In this document: piece after piece, positions 36,260-44,578 of the stretch
Numbering within the stretch: position 1 is the stretch's first letter
Layout of the letters: every line of letters begins with the position of its first letter
DNA from: Metabacillus malikii
Lineage (GTDB): Bacteria; Bacillota; Bacilli; Bacillales; Bacillaceae
Assembly (NCBI RefSeq): GCF_030813355.1
Contig: NZ_JAUSUD010000010.1
Location: 62,001 to 126,000 of the forward strand
Direction of reading: 5' to 3'
DNA: 64,000 nucleotides
The notes under the pieces: generated by a model
Database searches by the model: none
What the model was told of the DNA's origin: nothing
Seen by the model: only the letters and a program-made list of their open reading frames with translations
Position numbers and translations under genes: made by a program

Positions 36260-37005
36260 ATGAAGACGAAAATTTATTGGAGACCAAAAAGAATGCTGAA
36301 GCAGAAAGAAATGACTCTTCATTAGATTGATGAAGCCTATTTTGAATCATCATGTGAAAGGAAGGTCCTCATAAGTTCGATGAAGCCCATTTTGAATTTT
36401 CAAGCGAAGAGAATGTTCTTCATAAATTCGATGAAGCCCATTTTGAATCATCATGCGAAGGAAATGTTCTTCATAATCCAGATGAAGCCTATTTTGAATT
36501 TTCAAGCGAAGAGAAATGTTCTTCATAAGTTCGATGAAGAACATTTTGAATTATCAAGCGAAGAGAAATGTTCTTCATAAGCCCGATGAAGCCCATTTTG
36601 AATTATCAAGCGAAGGGAAATGTTCTTCATAAGCCCGATGAAGCCCATTTTGAATTTTCAAGCGAAGAGAAATGTTCTTCATAAATTCGATGAAGCCCAT
36701 TTTGAATCATCATGTGAAGGAAGTGTTCTTCATAAGCCCATGAAGCCCATTTTGAATTTTCAAGCGAAGAGAAATGTTCTTCATGAATTCGATGAAGCCC
36801 ATTTTGAATTTTCAAGCGAAGAGAAATGTTCTTCATAAGCCCGATGAAGCCCATTTTGAATTTTCAAGCGAAGGGAAATGTTCTTCATAAGCCCGATGAA
36901 GAACATTTTGAATTTTCATGTGAAGGGAAATGGTCTTCATAAATTTGATGAAGCCCATTTTGAATTATCAAGCAAAGAGAAATGTTCTTCATAAGTTCAA
37001 TGAAG
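36260..37005. repeat. 52-bp palindromic-junction array 2
   Basis: After one degenerate unit at 36260, ATGAAG starts recur at 36330, 36380, 36431, 36482, 36534, 36586, 36638, 36690, 36740, 36792, 36844, 36896, 36948 and 37000, mostly 52 bp apart (50-52). Units read CCCATTTTGAATTTTCAAGC then GAAGAGAAATGTT, and meet at CTTCAT-N7-ATGAAG (N6 once; one arm CCTCAT). An inner small palindrome TTGAATTTTCAA recurs. The sequence differs from array 1, but period and junction are the same. It lies between the convergent xynB and binding-protein genes and runs into the truncated merR-like gene. Confidence 0.92.
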
Positions 37006-37064
37006 CAGTCAAGTCCATATGTCAGTTTTGCAAATTCTCCAATAGAGTATTTTTTTTGGGTCAT
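36885..37064 (-). pseudogene. MerR-family regulator, 5' fragment cut by array 2
   Basis: GGGAGGAGTGATTAA precedes ATG at 37064, which opens MTQKKYSIGEFAKLT, the canonical first helix of a MerR-type winged-helix regulator. After about 15 residues the similarity ends; the frame continues through array repeats and stops at 36885. The expected GLSxRTLRYYD continuation is missing. The intact ribosome site and start make this a real gene beginning whose remainder was replaced by or lost at the array. Confidence 0.7.
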
Positions 37065-37092
37065 TTAATCACTCCTCCCATTTTGAACTATA

Positions 37093-37115
37093 GCCATTGA
37101 CGTTACGTCAATGGC
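37093..37115. repeat. Perfect 23-bp palindrome
   Basis: Arms GCCATTGACGT and ACGTCAATGGC match exactly around one T. It lies between the truncated merR start and the binding-protein gene stop. No T-run follows on either side, so it may be an operator rather than a terminator. Confidence 0.6.
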
Positions 37116-37157
37116 ATGTGCATGTTCATTTTTTAATCTTAATAAATTGCAAATACT

Positions 37158-38168
37158 TTAGTTATACATGTTCAATTTTTGCTTATAATTTTCAATGTTA
37201 TCCTCGTTAATTTCTATCGTTTCAGTATATATCGTCTGGTCGATTTGTGTACTTTTGTTTGCGTCAAACAGTTTCTCAATGATTAATTTCCCCCATGTAT
37301 ATTGACTTTGAGAGATCGTGCTTGTCACCTGTTTATTAGAAATTCCGTCCAAGATGATGTCTAAGTCATCGAAGGTTATGAGCTTTTTGCTTAAGCCTTT
37401 TGCTTTCCATGCTGTAATCGCAGCAGGACCTGATAGTGAATCAATGCCGACTAGTGCATCGAAATGAGGGTACTTTTCAATAAGTTCTTCAATGTTCATT
37501 AACGTTTTAGCGGGAATCCCGTCGCTCGATTTTTGTGCGAGTATTTCGATATTAGGGTATTTTTCTAACGTTTGTTTTACTCCGTCAATCCGAGCTGATA
37601 GGTTTTGCATCGAGGAAATCCCGGTACTTATGACAATGTTCCCTTGATAGTTCAACTCTCTCGCAACAACCTCACCTAAATGGTGACCGGCTGCTAAGTT
37701 ATCAGTTCCAATGAAGGATAATCGTTTACTTTCCGGTGCGTCTGTATCAAAACAAATGACATCAATGCCAGCATCGATTGCTTTATTAATGAACGGGGTT
37801 AATGCTGTCGGGTCTGTCGGGCCGATTGCGATTCCGTCAACCTCTCTTTTAATCATGTTCTCGAGTATTTGAATTTGATGGTTAATGTTTGACGCGTCAG
37901 GTGCTTGAATGATGACATCGACACCTAATTGCTCAGCTGTTTCCTTTGCGCTAACTGTCACACTTTCAAAAAAGGGGTGGGCGACAGGATAAATAATAGC
38001 AAAAGTTAGGTTTTTTTCGGGTCCCTTTTTCTCATGTTTAAGCTTTGAGTTATGTTCAAGTCCATTTTTAGATTGGATATTTAGTGGATGATTAGAGCCT
38101 TGCAAACTACAAGAGGAAAGAATCATAATTGAAAGTAGATAGAAGGCTAAAATAAATCTCCTTTTCAT
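37158..38168 (-). CDS. Sugar-sensing periplasmic-type binding lipoprotein (AraP-like)
   Basis: A 336-residue lipoprotein with lipobox ILSSCSL (Cys near 20), then a type 1 (ribose/LacI-like) periplasmic-binding domain: TFAIIYPVAHPFFESV, IDGIAIGPTDPTAL-like stretch, ICFDTDAPES, LVGIDSLSGPAA. It follows the kinase and regulator genes on the same strand with 25 bp spacing, and no permease or ATPase accompanies it. This fits a three-component sensor like Geobacillus AraP-AraS-AraT, where the binding protein presents sugar to the kinase. Arabinose as ligand is inference from context. Confidence 0.8.
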   Translation of the reverse strand: MKRRFILAFYLLSIMILSSCSLQGSNHPLNIQSKNGLEHNSKLKHEKKGPEKNLTFAIIYPVAHPFFESVTVSAKETAEQLGVDVIIQAPDASNINHQIQILENMIKREVDGIAIGPTDPTALTPFINKAIDAGIDVICFDTDAPESKRLSFIGTDNLAAGHHLGEVVARELNYQGNIVISTGISSMQNLSARIDGVKQTLEKYPNIEILAQKSSDGIPAKTLMNIEELIEKYPHFDALVGIDSLSGPAAITAWKAKGLSKKLITFDDLDIILDGISNKQVTSTISQSQYTWGKLIIEKLFDANKSTQIDQTIYTETIEINEDNIENYKQKLNMYN

Positions 38169-38193
38169 TTGTATATTTCCTCTCCTTTATGAA

Positions 38194-39744
38194 TTAGAAT
38201 GATAAAGTTTGCTCACTTGCTTTATAGGCTCTTGTCGTCATACCAGTTACTTTTTTGAAAATATTACAAAAATAATGTGCATCACTGTAACCAACTTCAT
38301 GGGCAATTTCATATGTTTTAGCATTTGTCGTTTTCAGCAAGTCTTTCGCTTTTTCAATACGAACCATTGTGATGTACTCAATTAATGTTTGCCCCGTCTC
38401 TTGGCTAAATATATGACTAAAATAAGAGGGGCTCACATTTACAGCCTGTGCTACTTTTTGTAACGAAAGTTGTGAATCAACATAATGCTTTTGAATAAAT
38501 TCCTTAGCATTCATAATAATCGGATTAACAGTATTAGTAGTTGGGTTCTTTTGATGAACGATAAGCTTAAGTAATTTTTTCATATAAACAACAACTTCAT
38601 CATAGTCTCTAATCCAGCTCGCTGTCATTTCTAATTGCTGAATTTTATCTAGAATGGTTGTGTTATTAGCGGCCATTTCTTTTATATAATGTTTAATTGT
38701 CATGGTAAAATCCATTAAAAAATAATAAACAAAAAATGGTGTGCTCACGTTGTTTTCTTGTAAATATGCTGAATAGCTTTTTGCAAACTCATCGATTTTA
38801 ACCGAATCTCCAAAGCGTAGGAATTGAATTAATTCTGTTCGATTGAAGACATGAATTCCGCCATCAGAAAGTATTTCGCCTTTTTCGTTTGTTTGTCGGT
38901 ACCTATGTAAAATTCGATAATAGCTTTTTTCTTCCTCGGCTTTTGTAAAGGATGTTGCTATGCCTTGAATACGGGATTCGATTTGTCCAAAGCCGAAAAT
39001 AATTGATTTGTCACTTTTAGCGATTTGCAGTAACTGTTTCTTCAAATCGGTAATGGATTGTTCTAGCGTGCTCTTTTCATCTCCTTTTAGAATGAATACA
39101 CATTCCTTTGCATTCCTTTTAAAAGAAAGACATGGATAGTCGTTAGCTAATGATTGAATTGTCGTCATACTACTAGGAGCCGTTTCTATCGTCACCAGAC
39201 AGTAATACTGTGAAACAAGATTAATTTCTAATTCTGATGCTTGCTTAATTGCTTCTGAAGCTGTATAGTCTCCTTCACATAGCTGATTTAAAAAATAATC
39301 CTTTGTCATCGTTTCATTTTGAATGACCTGATTTTCTAATTCATTCAAGCGTTGTTTTTCTAATGCTTCTTTATCAATTTGCCTTGCTACTTTATGCAAT
39401 GTTTCTAGTAGTTCTGGCGCACTTATTGGCTTAAGACAATATTCAGTGATTTGAATGCGCATCGCCTCACGTGCATATTCAAATTCATCGTGACCACTAA
39501 GAATGATAATTTTGACAGAAGGCATTTTCTTGCGAAGAATGCGACTGACTTCTAAACCATCCATAAAAGGCATTTTAATATCGGTGATGACAATATCCGG
39601 TTGATGCTTTTCAATTAATGGTAGTGCGATTTCTCCATCTGGAGCATCCCCACAATAGATAAAGCCTTCCTTATCCCATTCGATACATCTTTGAATTCCT
39701 TCTCGAACTTGAACTTCGTCATCAAGTAAGAATATTTTTTTCAT
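38194..39744 (-). CDS. AraC-type response regulator (AraT-like)
   Basis: A 516-residue paralogue of the regulator at 18688-20241, similar along its whole length. Receiver about 1-120 with phosphoacceptor Asp in IVITDIKMPFMDG and FEYAREAMRIQITEYCLKP; C-terminal AraC double helix-turn-helix (VNVSPSYFSHIFSQETGQTL; YEIAHEVGYSDAHYFCNIFKK). ATG with GAGGTGATAGT upstream; the site overlaps the kinase stop. It probably controls the divergent furanose importer starting at 41931 (inference). Confidence 0.88.
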   Translation of the reverse strand: MKKIFLLDDEVQVREGIQRCIEWDKEGFIYCGDAPDGEIALPLIEKHQPDIVITDIKMPFMDGLEVSRILRKKMPSVKIIILSGHDEFEYAREAMRIQITEYCLKPISAPELLETLHKVARQIDKEALEKQRLNELENQVIQNETMTKDYFLNQLCEGDYTASEAIKQASELEINLVSQYYCLVTIETAPSSMTTIQSLANDYPCLSFKRNAKECVFILKGDEKSTLEQSITDLKKQLLQIAKSDKSIIFGFGQIESRIQGIATSFTKAEEEKSYYRILHRYRQTNEKGEILSDGGIHVFNRTELIQFLRFGDSVKIDEFAKSYSAYLQENNVSTPFFVYYFLMDFTMTIKHYIKEMAANNTTILDKIQQLEMTASWIRDYDEVVVYMKKLLKLIVHQKNPTTNTVNPIIMNAKEFIQKHYVDSQLSLQKVAQAVNVSPSYFSHIFSQETGQTLIEYITMVRIEKAKDLLKTTNAKTYEIAHEVGYSDAHYFCNIFKKVTGMTTRAYKASEQTLSF

Positions 39745-39748
39745 ACTA

Positions 39749-41488
39749 TCACCTCATTGCTGGAATCGTTAATCGAATATAAGTCCCTATCTGATAAGAG
39801 CTTTCAATCGTCAGACCATATTGACTTCCATAATATAGCTGAATTCGTTTTTGAACATTAAACATGCCAAAGCCGCCACTCGTTTTCTTACCCTTTGTAC
39901 CTGTGCGCAATTGGTGCTGAATCTTTGTCAGTTGCTCTTCTTTAATTCCGATTCCATTATCTATTACCTCGATGCATATATCCCCATCTTCTGTGAAGTC
40001 TCCTCTAATTGAAACGAGACCTTTTCCGCGTTTATTTTTTATCCCATGGTAAATCGCATTTTCAACAAGTGGTTGAAGGGTTATTTTTAAAATAGAATAA
40101 TCGACAATTTCATCATTAAAATCAAAAGTTACTTCAAGAATGTCCCGATATCTGATTTTTTGAATGATTAAGTAGTTACGGACATGGTCAATTTCTTGTG
40201 CCAATTTAATGACATCCTCGCCATTACTTAAGGAAATCCGGAAAAAATGTGATAAAGCCTTTGTCATATCGATGACTTCACTGCTTTTCTTTGCCTCAGC
40301 CATCCAAATAATATTATCCAATGTGTTATATAAAAAGTGGGGATTGATTTGACTTTGTAAAGCTTTAAATTCTGCAAGTGTAAGTTGTTTTTGCTCATCA
40401 ATGCTTTTTAGTAACAATGATTTTATTTTCTTGATCATCACATTAAAGCTATTTGCCAAATCAGCAATTTCATCGGAACTCTCATTTACAACTTTAACGT
40501 CAAGATTGCCTTGTGAGGCGAGCTTCATGTTTTCCTTCAAGTTTCGAATCGGACGAATGAGCTTAGATGAGATAAAAAAGTAAAGTGTAATGGTAAAGAT
40601 GATACTAAAACCAACACTAATCATAATTAAACTTCGGATTTCATTCGCATCCTTCATTAACTCCTGTAGCGGTGCTTGGCCAATGACTTTCCATCCAGTA
40701 GATTCAACAGTATCAAATACAGTGAATGTTGATTGTGAATTATTCGTCATATAACCTGAATCTTTCTCACGTATCGTACGCCAATTTGAGATTAGATGCC
40801 GACCTGCTTGATTACCAGATAGATAGAGTGATTCTCCTGCAGCTGTTTCCACATAAAAGCTACCGGTTTCACCTAGTGTTGCATTGCCGAGAATTTCCTC
40901 AATGACCGTTGCATCGATAAGGATGTTAATAAAGCCGATTACTTCACCAGTAATTTCTAATATGACAGTATCGGTAATTGAAATCATCGGTTGATTGTTT
41001 ACTTCAGTTTGCTGAATAAGTGTATCAGTTGGATTTTTTAATAACTGTGTATATTCGGGGTTCTCTCTAGGGGAGGTATCTAATTGATGAACACCCTTGT
41101 CTTCACTAATGATTTTGCCATCAAGATTAAAAATAGAAATAGACTGGATGTTATCACTTGATTGATAGATTTCTCGATAAAAGCTAAATAGGTTCAAAAT
41201 ATTTTTCGCATCTTCATAAGTATTTTCATCATTTGTTAGAAAGTGTATCGTACTATCAAGTTTGCTGATTTCGGTAAACCGTTTCGTATCTTGAAAAATA
41301 ACATCGATGTCTTGGCTAACTTGACTTGCTTGAAGCTGTGTAAACGTGTGGGTATTTTTTGAGATAATATTAATTGATTTTACATAAGAAACGACACCAA
41401 CAAAAATGAGTGGAATTGCCGTTAAAATAACAAACATGATTAAAAGTTTCGTTCGTAAACTTGAGAGCATCAATTTTTTGAAATTCAT
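39749..41488 (-). CDS. Sensor histidine kinase (AraS-like)
   Basis: A 579-residue kinase with two spans (about 10-32 and 285-307) around a dCache-like extracytoplasmic domain, a HAMP domain (RPIRNLKENMKLASQG), the His_kinase region with phosphoacceptor in LQSQINPHFLYNTLD near 388, and HATPase motifs VENAIYHG, IDNGIGI and GGFGMFNVQKR. The second ATG (41488) is chosen since AAAGGGA lies 8-9 bases upstream of it and is too close to the first. It is the first gene of a kinase-regulator-binding protein operon. Confidence 0.88.
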   Translation of the reverse strand: MNFKKLMLSSLRTKLLIMFVILTAIPLIFVGVVSYVKSINIISKNTHTFTQLQASQVSQDIDVIFQDTKRFTEISKLDSTIHFLTNDENTYEDAKNILNLFSFYREIYQSSDNIQSISIFNLDGKIISEDKGVHQLDTSPRENPEYTQLLKNPTDTLIQQTEVNNQPMISITDTVILEITGEVIGFINILIDATVIEEILGNATLGETGSFYVETAAGESLYLSGNQAGRHLISNWRTIREKDSGYMTNNSQSTFTVFDTVESTGWKVIGQAPLQELMKDANEIRSLIMISVGFSIIFTITLYFFISSKLIRPIRNLKENMKLASQGNLDVKVVNESSDEIADLANSFNVMIKKIKSLLLKSIDEQKQLTLAEFKALQSQINPHFLYNTLDNIIWMAEAKKSSEVIDMTKALSHFFRISLSNGEDVIKLAQEIDHVRNYLIIQKIRYRDILEVTFDFNDEIVDYSILKITLQPLVENAIYHGIKNKRGKGLVSIRGDFTEDGDICIEVIDNGIGIKEEQLTKIQHQLRTGTKGKKTSGGFGMFNVQKRIQLYYGSQYGLTIESSYQIGTYIRLTIPAMR

Positions 41489-41554
41489 GATCATTTCCCT
41501 TTGGACTCGTAATAGCAAGCTTTTATAAAAGTTGTAAGATTTCTATATTTCTAG

Positions 41555-41581
41555 ATTATATCACAAATGTAAGCGATTTCT
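41555..41581 (-). promoter_or_regulatory. Promoter and cre-like site for the sensor operon
   Basis: On the minus strand TATAAT (41560-41555) is preceded by AGAAATCGCTTACA (41581-41568), close to the cre consensus, placed just upstream of the -10. Confidence 0.45.
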
Positions 41582-41853
41582 AGATGGTGTGAAGCGTCTT
41601 TTAAACATCAGGACGTATAAAAAGAACAACTTTTTACCTAGAAAATCTAACTAACGTCTGTTTTAGTAGAACAATTGAACGAGAAGCTTTTTTCGTAATT
41701 AGCCCTTTTCCTATCTTTCTACCTAATTTATTCGTAAACAAGTAAAACATTCAAACTTCATAAAAATTTCTAGGAATCAAAAATTTTTCTACTTTTCGAT
41801 GATTTTTATAAAAAAATCCAAAATATTTTGTAACTTAATCAAAAATCATTCTA

Positions 41854-41882
41854 TTCAATCAGGTATGAAAGCGTTTTATAAT
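41854..41882 (+). promoter_or_regulatory. Promoter with overlapping cre site for the furanose importer
   Basis: TTCAAT at 41854, 17 bp, TATAAT at 41877. TGAAAGCGTTTTAT (41866-41879), a good cre match, overlaps the spacer and -10, so CcpA should repress directly. The rest of the 442-bp divergent spacer is AT-rich with no gene. Confidence 0.6.
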
Positions 41883-41930
41883 CAGGATACGCTAGAAGAG
41901 TTCAATAGCGAAACATAAGGGGGAATTACA

Positions 41931-42959
41931 TTGAAGAAACGAAACAAGTTACAACTGCTTTTGTTCGTATTCATGTCAGTCATGCTTGTATTAGCAGCAT
42001 GTAGCTCATCAGGCAGTAGTGGCGGTGGTGGCAGTGAGTCAGGTCAAAAAGAAGGTGGAGCTGAAGATAAGGGTGCGGGAGGTAAACTCGTAATCGGGTT
42101 TTCTCAAGTTGGTGCTGAAAGTGAATGGCGAACTGCAAATACAGAGTCAGTGAAAAAGGCAATTACAGATGCAGGTCATGAGCTTAAATTCTCGGATGCA
42201 CAACAAAAACAGGAAAATCAAATTAAAGCGATCCGTTCATTTATTGCACAAAAAGTAGATGCAATTGTATTTTCACCGGTTGTTGAGACTGGATTTGAAA
42301 CAGTACTAAAAGAAGCAAAAGATGCAGGTATCCCAGTATTTTTAGCAGACCGTGCTGTAGATATTGAAGATGATTCTTTATGGGTGACATTTTTAGGATC
42401 TGACTTTATTGAGGAAGGAAGAAAGGCAGCAAATTGGTTAGTGGAAGAAATGGGTGACGAAGAGGAAGTCAATATCGTAGAGCTACAAGGTACAGTAGGC
42501 TCGGCCCCTGCAATTGACCGTAAAGAAGGGTTTGAAGAAGTACTAGCGGATCATCCGAACTTTAAAATCACAAAATCACAAACAGGTGATTTCACACGTG
42601 CAAAAGGTAAAGAGGTAATGGAAGCTTTCTTAAAGTCAGATGGAGATAACATTGATGTTCTTTATTCACATAATGATGATATGGCGATTGGTGCGATTCA
42701 AGCGATTGAAGAGTATGGGTTAAAGCCAGGCGAAGATATTAAAATCATTGGCGTAGATGCAGTTAAAGGTGCGTTTGAAGCGATGGCTGCTGGGAAAATG
42801 AACGTAACAGTTGAGTGTAACCCGTTATTTGGTCCTCAGCTAGTTGAATTAATTGAAAAGCATATTGCAGGCGAAGAGTTAGAAAAACGAATTGCTGTTG
42901 AAGAAAGCATCTATACAATGGATCAAGCGGAAGAGCTTTTACCAACACGTCAATATTAA
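41931..42959 (+). CDS. ytfQ: Furanose-binding lipoprotein, YtfQ family
   Basis: A 342-residue binding protein. Lipobox VLAACSS (Cys near 24), Gly/Ser linker, then a type 1 periplasmic domain strongly resembling E. coli YtfQ: IGFSQVGAESEWRTANT, QQKQENQIKAIRSFIAQ, ELQGTVGSAPAIDRKEGF, GDFTRAKGKEVMEAF, HNDDMAIGAIQAI. YtfQ binds galactofuranose, and the related Shewanella GafA binds L-arabinofuranose. With arabinofuranosidases next door, L-arabinofuranose is the best guess. A cre-overlapped promoter precedes it and a terminator-like hairpin follows before the ATPase gene. Confidence 0.88.
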   Translation: MKKRNKLQLLLFVFMSVMLVLAACSSSGSSGGGGSESGQKEGGAEDKGAGGKLVIGFSQVGAESEWRTANTESVKKAITDAGHELKFSDAQQKQENQIKAIRSFIAQKVDAIVFSPVVETGFETVLKEAKDAGIPVFLADRAVDIEDDSLWVTFLGSDFIEEGRKAANWLVEEMGDEEEVNIVELQGTVGSAPAIDRKEGFEEVLADHPNFKITKSQTGDFTRAKGKEVMEAFLKSDGDNIDVLYSHNDDMAIGAIQAIEEYGLKPGEDIKIIGVDAVKGAFEAMAAGKMNVTVECNPLFGPQLVELIEKHIAGEELEKRIAVEESIYTMDQAEELLPTRQY

Positions 42960-42969
42960 CAATGTTTAC

Positions 42970-43018
42970 AAAGGGTCTGTCTCCATCTTTAAGGGGAGAC
43001 CCTTTTACACCTTTTTTT
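42970..43018 (+). terminator. Intercistronic hairpin after the ytfQ-like gene
   Basis: AAAGGGTCTGTCTCC pairs with GGGGAGACCCTTTT, then a CTTTTTTT run. Likely attenuates the downstream ATPase and permease genes. Confidence 0.65.
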
Positions 43019-43056
43019 AGGTTATCGATTGTTAGAGAAGAAGGAGGGGAAACACA

Positions 43057-44577
43057 ATGAATCAGCAAACTCCGACGCTTGAAATGACTGGAATTACGAA
43101 AGAATTTCCAGGAGTTAAAGCATTATCAAATGTACATTTTCGTTTGTTTCCAGGCGAAGTTCATGCGATTATGGGCGAAAACGGCGCTGGTAAATCTACA
43201 TTAATTAAAGTGTTAACTGGGGTCTACTCATGTGATGAAGGCAGCGTGACTATGGATAATCAGCAAATTATCATCACAAATCCGCTTGAAGCACAGGAAC
43301 ATGGCATTAGTACTGTTTATCAAGAGGTTAATTTATGTGCGAATTTGTCTGTCGTTGAGAACATTTTTATTGGAAGAGAAATCATGAAAAATGGCCGAAT
43401 TCATTGGAAGGAAATGAATCGCAGGGCTGAAGAGTTATTGGCAAGATTAAATTTAAAGCTTGATGTTTCAAAAACACTATCATCCTACTCAGTTGCGATT
43501 CAACAAATGATCGCGATCGTACGGGCATTAAATGTTTCTGCGAAGGTACTTATTTTGGATGAGCCAACTTCAAGCCTTGATTTAAATGAAGTAAATCAGC
43601 TTTTTAAAGTGATTCGAAAGCTTAAAAGTGAAGGAATGGCAATTGTCTTCGTCAGTCATTTCCTTGACCAAATCTATGAAATTACCGATCGAATTACAGT
43701 GCTCCGCAACGGAGAATGGATTGGCGAGTATATGACGAAGGAACTGCCAAGATTAGAATTGGTCTCAAAAATGATTGGAAAAGAAATCTCTGAATTAGGT
43801 TCATTTTCTTCAACGAAAACGGATACTTTGAAACGTGAAGAAAATGAGTCAATTCTAGAGGCAAAACAATTATCGAAAAAGGGAAATATTGCGCCATTTG
43901 ATTTAACAATGCATAAAGGAGAAATCATCGGTTTAGCCGGACTATTAGGTTCGGGCAGGTCGGAATTAGCAAGACTTCTCTTTGGTGCAGATAAAGCTGA
44001 CGGAGGGGAGCTTTATGTTAAAGGTCGAAAAATACAGCTGCAATCACCTAAACAAGCGATTGCGAATGGAATTGCCTTTTCCTCTGAAAATCGCAAAACA
44101 GAAGGAATTATTGCTGATTTAACGATAAGGGAAAATATGATTCTTGCGATACAAGGGATCCATGGCTGGTTTCACTATATCCCACGGAAAAGACAAGATG
44201 AAATCGTGGAGGAATATATCAAGCTATTAAATATTAATCCGCCAAATCCAGATCAATTAATAAAAAATCTAAGTGGCGGCAATCAGCAAAAAGTTCTGTT
44301 AGCAAGGTGGTTAGTGACAAACCCTGAGTTATTAATCCTTGATGAGCCAACAAGAGGGATTGATATTGGTGCAAAGACAGAAATTCAAAAGCTGATGCTT
44401 TCATTAAGTGAAAAAGGGATGTCGATTTTGTTTATCTCATCAGAGCTTGAAGAAGTGATTCGGACGTGCAGCAGGATTGCAGTTTTACGTGACCACGAAA
44501 AGGTAACGGAAATCGAAAATAATCAGCACATTACCCATCAAGACATAATGAAAGAAATAGCTGGAGGAATGGGATAA
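43057..44577 (+). CDS. ytfR: Furanose ABC importer ATPase (two nucleotide-binding domains), YtfR-like
   Basis: A 506-residue fused ATPase. First domain: Walker A GENGAGKST near 42, Walker B VLILDEPTSSLD. Second domain: degenerate P-loop GLLGSGRSELAR near 293, signature LSGGNQQKVLLAR near 405 and ILDEPTRGIDIGAK. This CUT2 (ribose/monosaccharide) arrangement matches YtfR/RbsA. ATG with AAGGAGGGGAAACACA upstream. The next permease starts just after its stop, with the ribosome site inside this gene's end. Confidence 0.92.
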   Translation: MNQQTPTLEMTGITKEFPGVKALSNVHFRLFPGEVHAIMGENGAGKSTLIKVLTGVYSCDEGSVTMDNQQIIITNPLEAQEHGISTVYQEVNLCANLSVVENIFIGREIMKNGRIHWKEMNRRAEELLARLNLKLDVSKTLSSYSVAIQQMIAIVRALNVSAKVLILDEPTSSLDLNEVNQLFKVIRKLKSEGMAIVFVSHFLDQIYEITDRITVLRNGEWIGEYMTKELPRLELVSKMIGKEISELGSFSSTKTDTLKREENESILEAKQLSKKGNIAPFDLTMHKGEIIGLAGLLGSGRSELARLLFGADKADGGELYVKGRKIQLQSPKQAIANGIAFSSENRKTEGIIADLTIRENMILAIQGIHGWFHYIPRKRQDEIVEEYIKLLNINPPNPDQLIKNLSGGNQQKVLLARWLVTNPELLILDEPTRGIDIGAKTEIQKLMLSLSEKGMSILFISSELEEVIRTCSRIAVLRDHEKVTEIENNQHITHQDIMKEIAGGMG

Positions 44578-44578
44578 C

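Noticed and set aside
36380-36854. Open frames of 64-75 residues across array 2 on both strands (MKPILNFQAKR-type peptides)
   Set aside because: They follow from the repeat; the 52-bp period shifts frame every unit, there are no ribosome sites and each frame breaks after one to four units.
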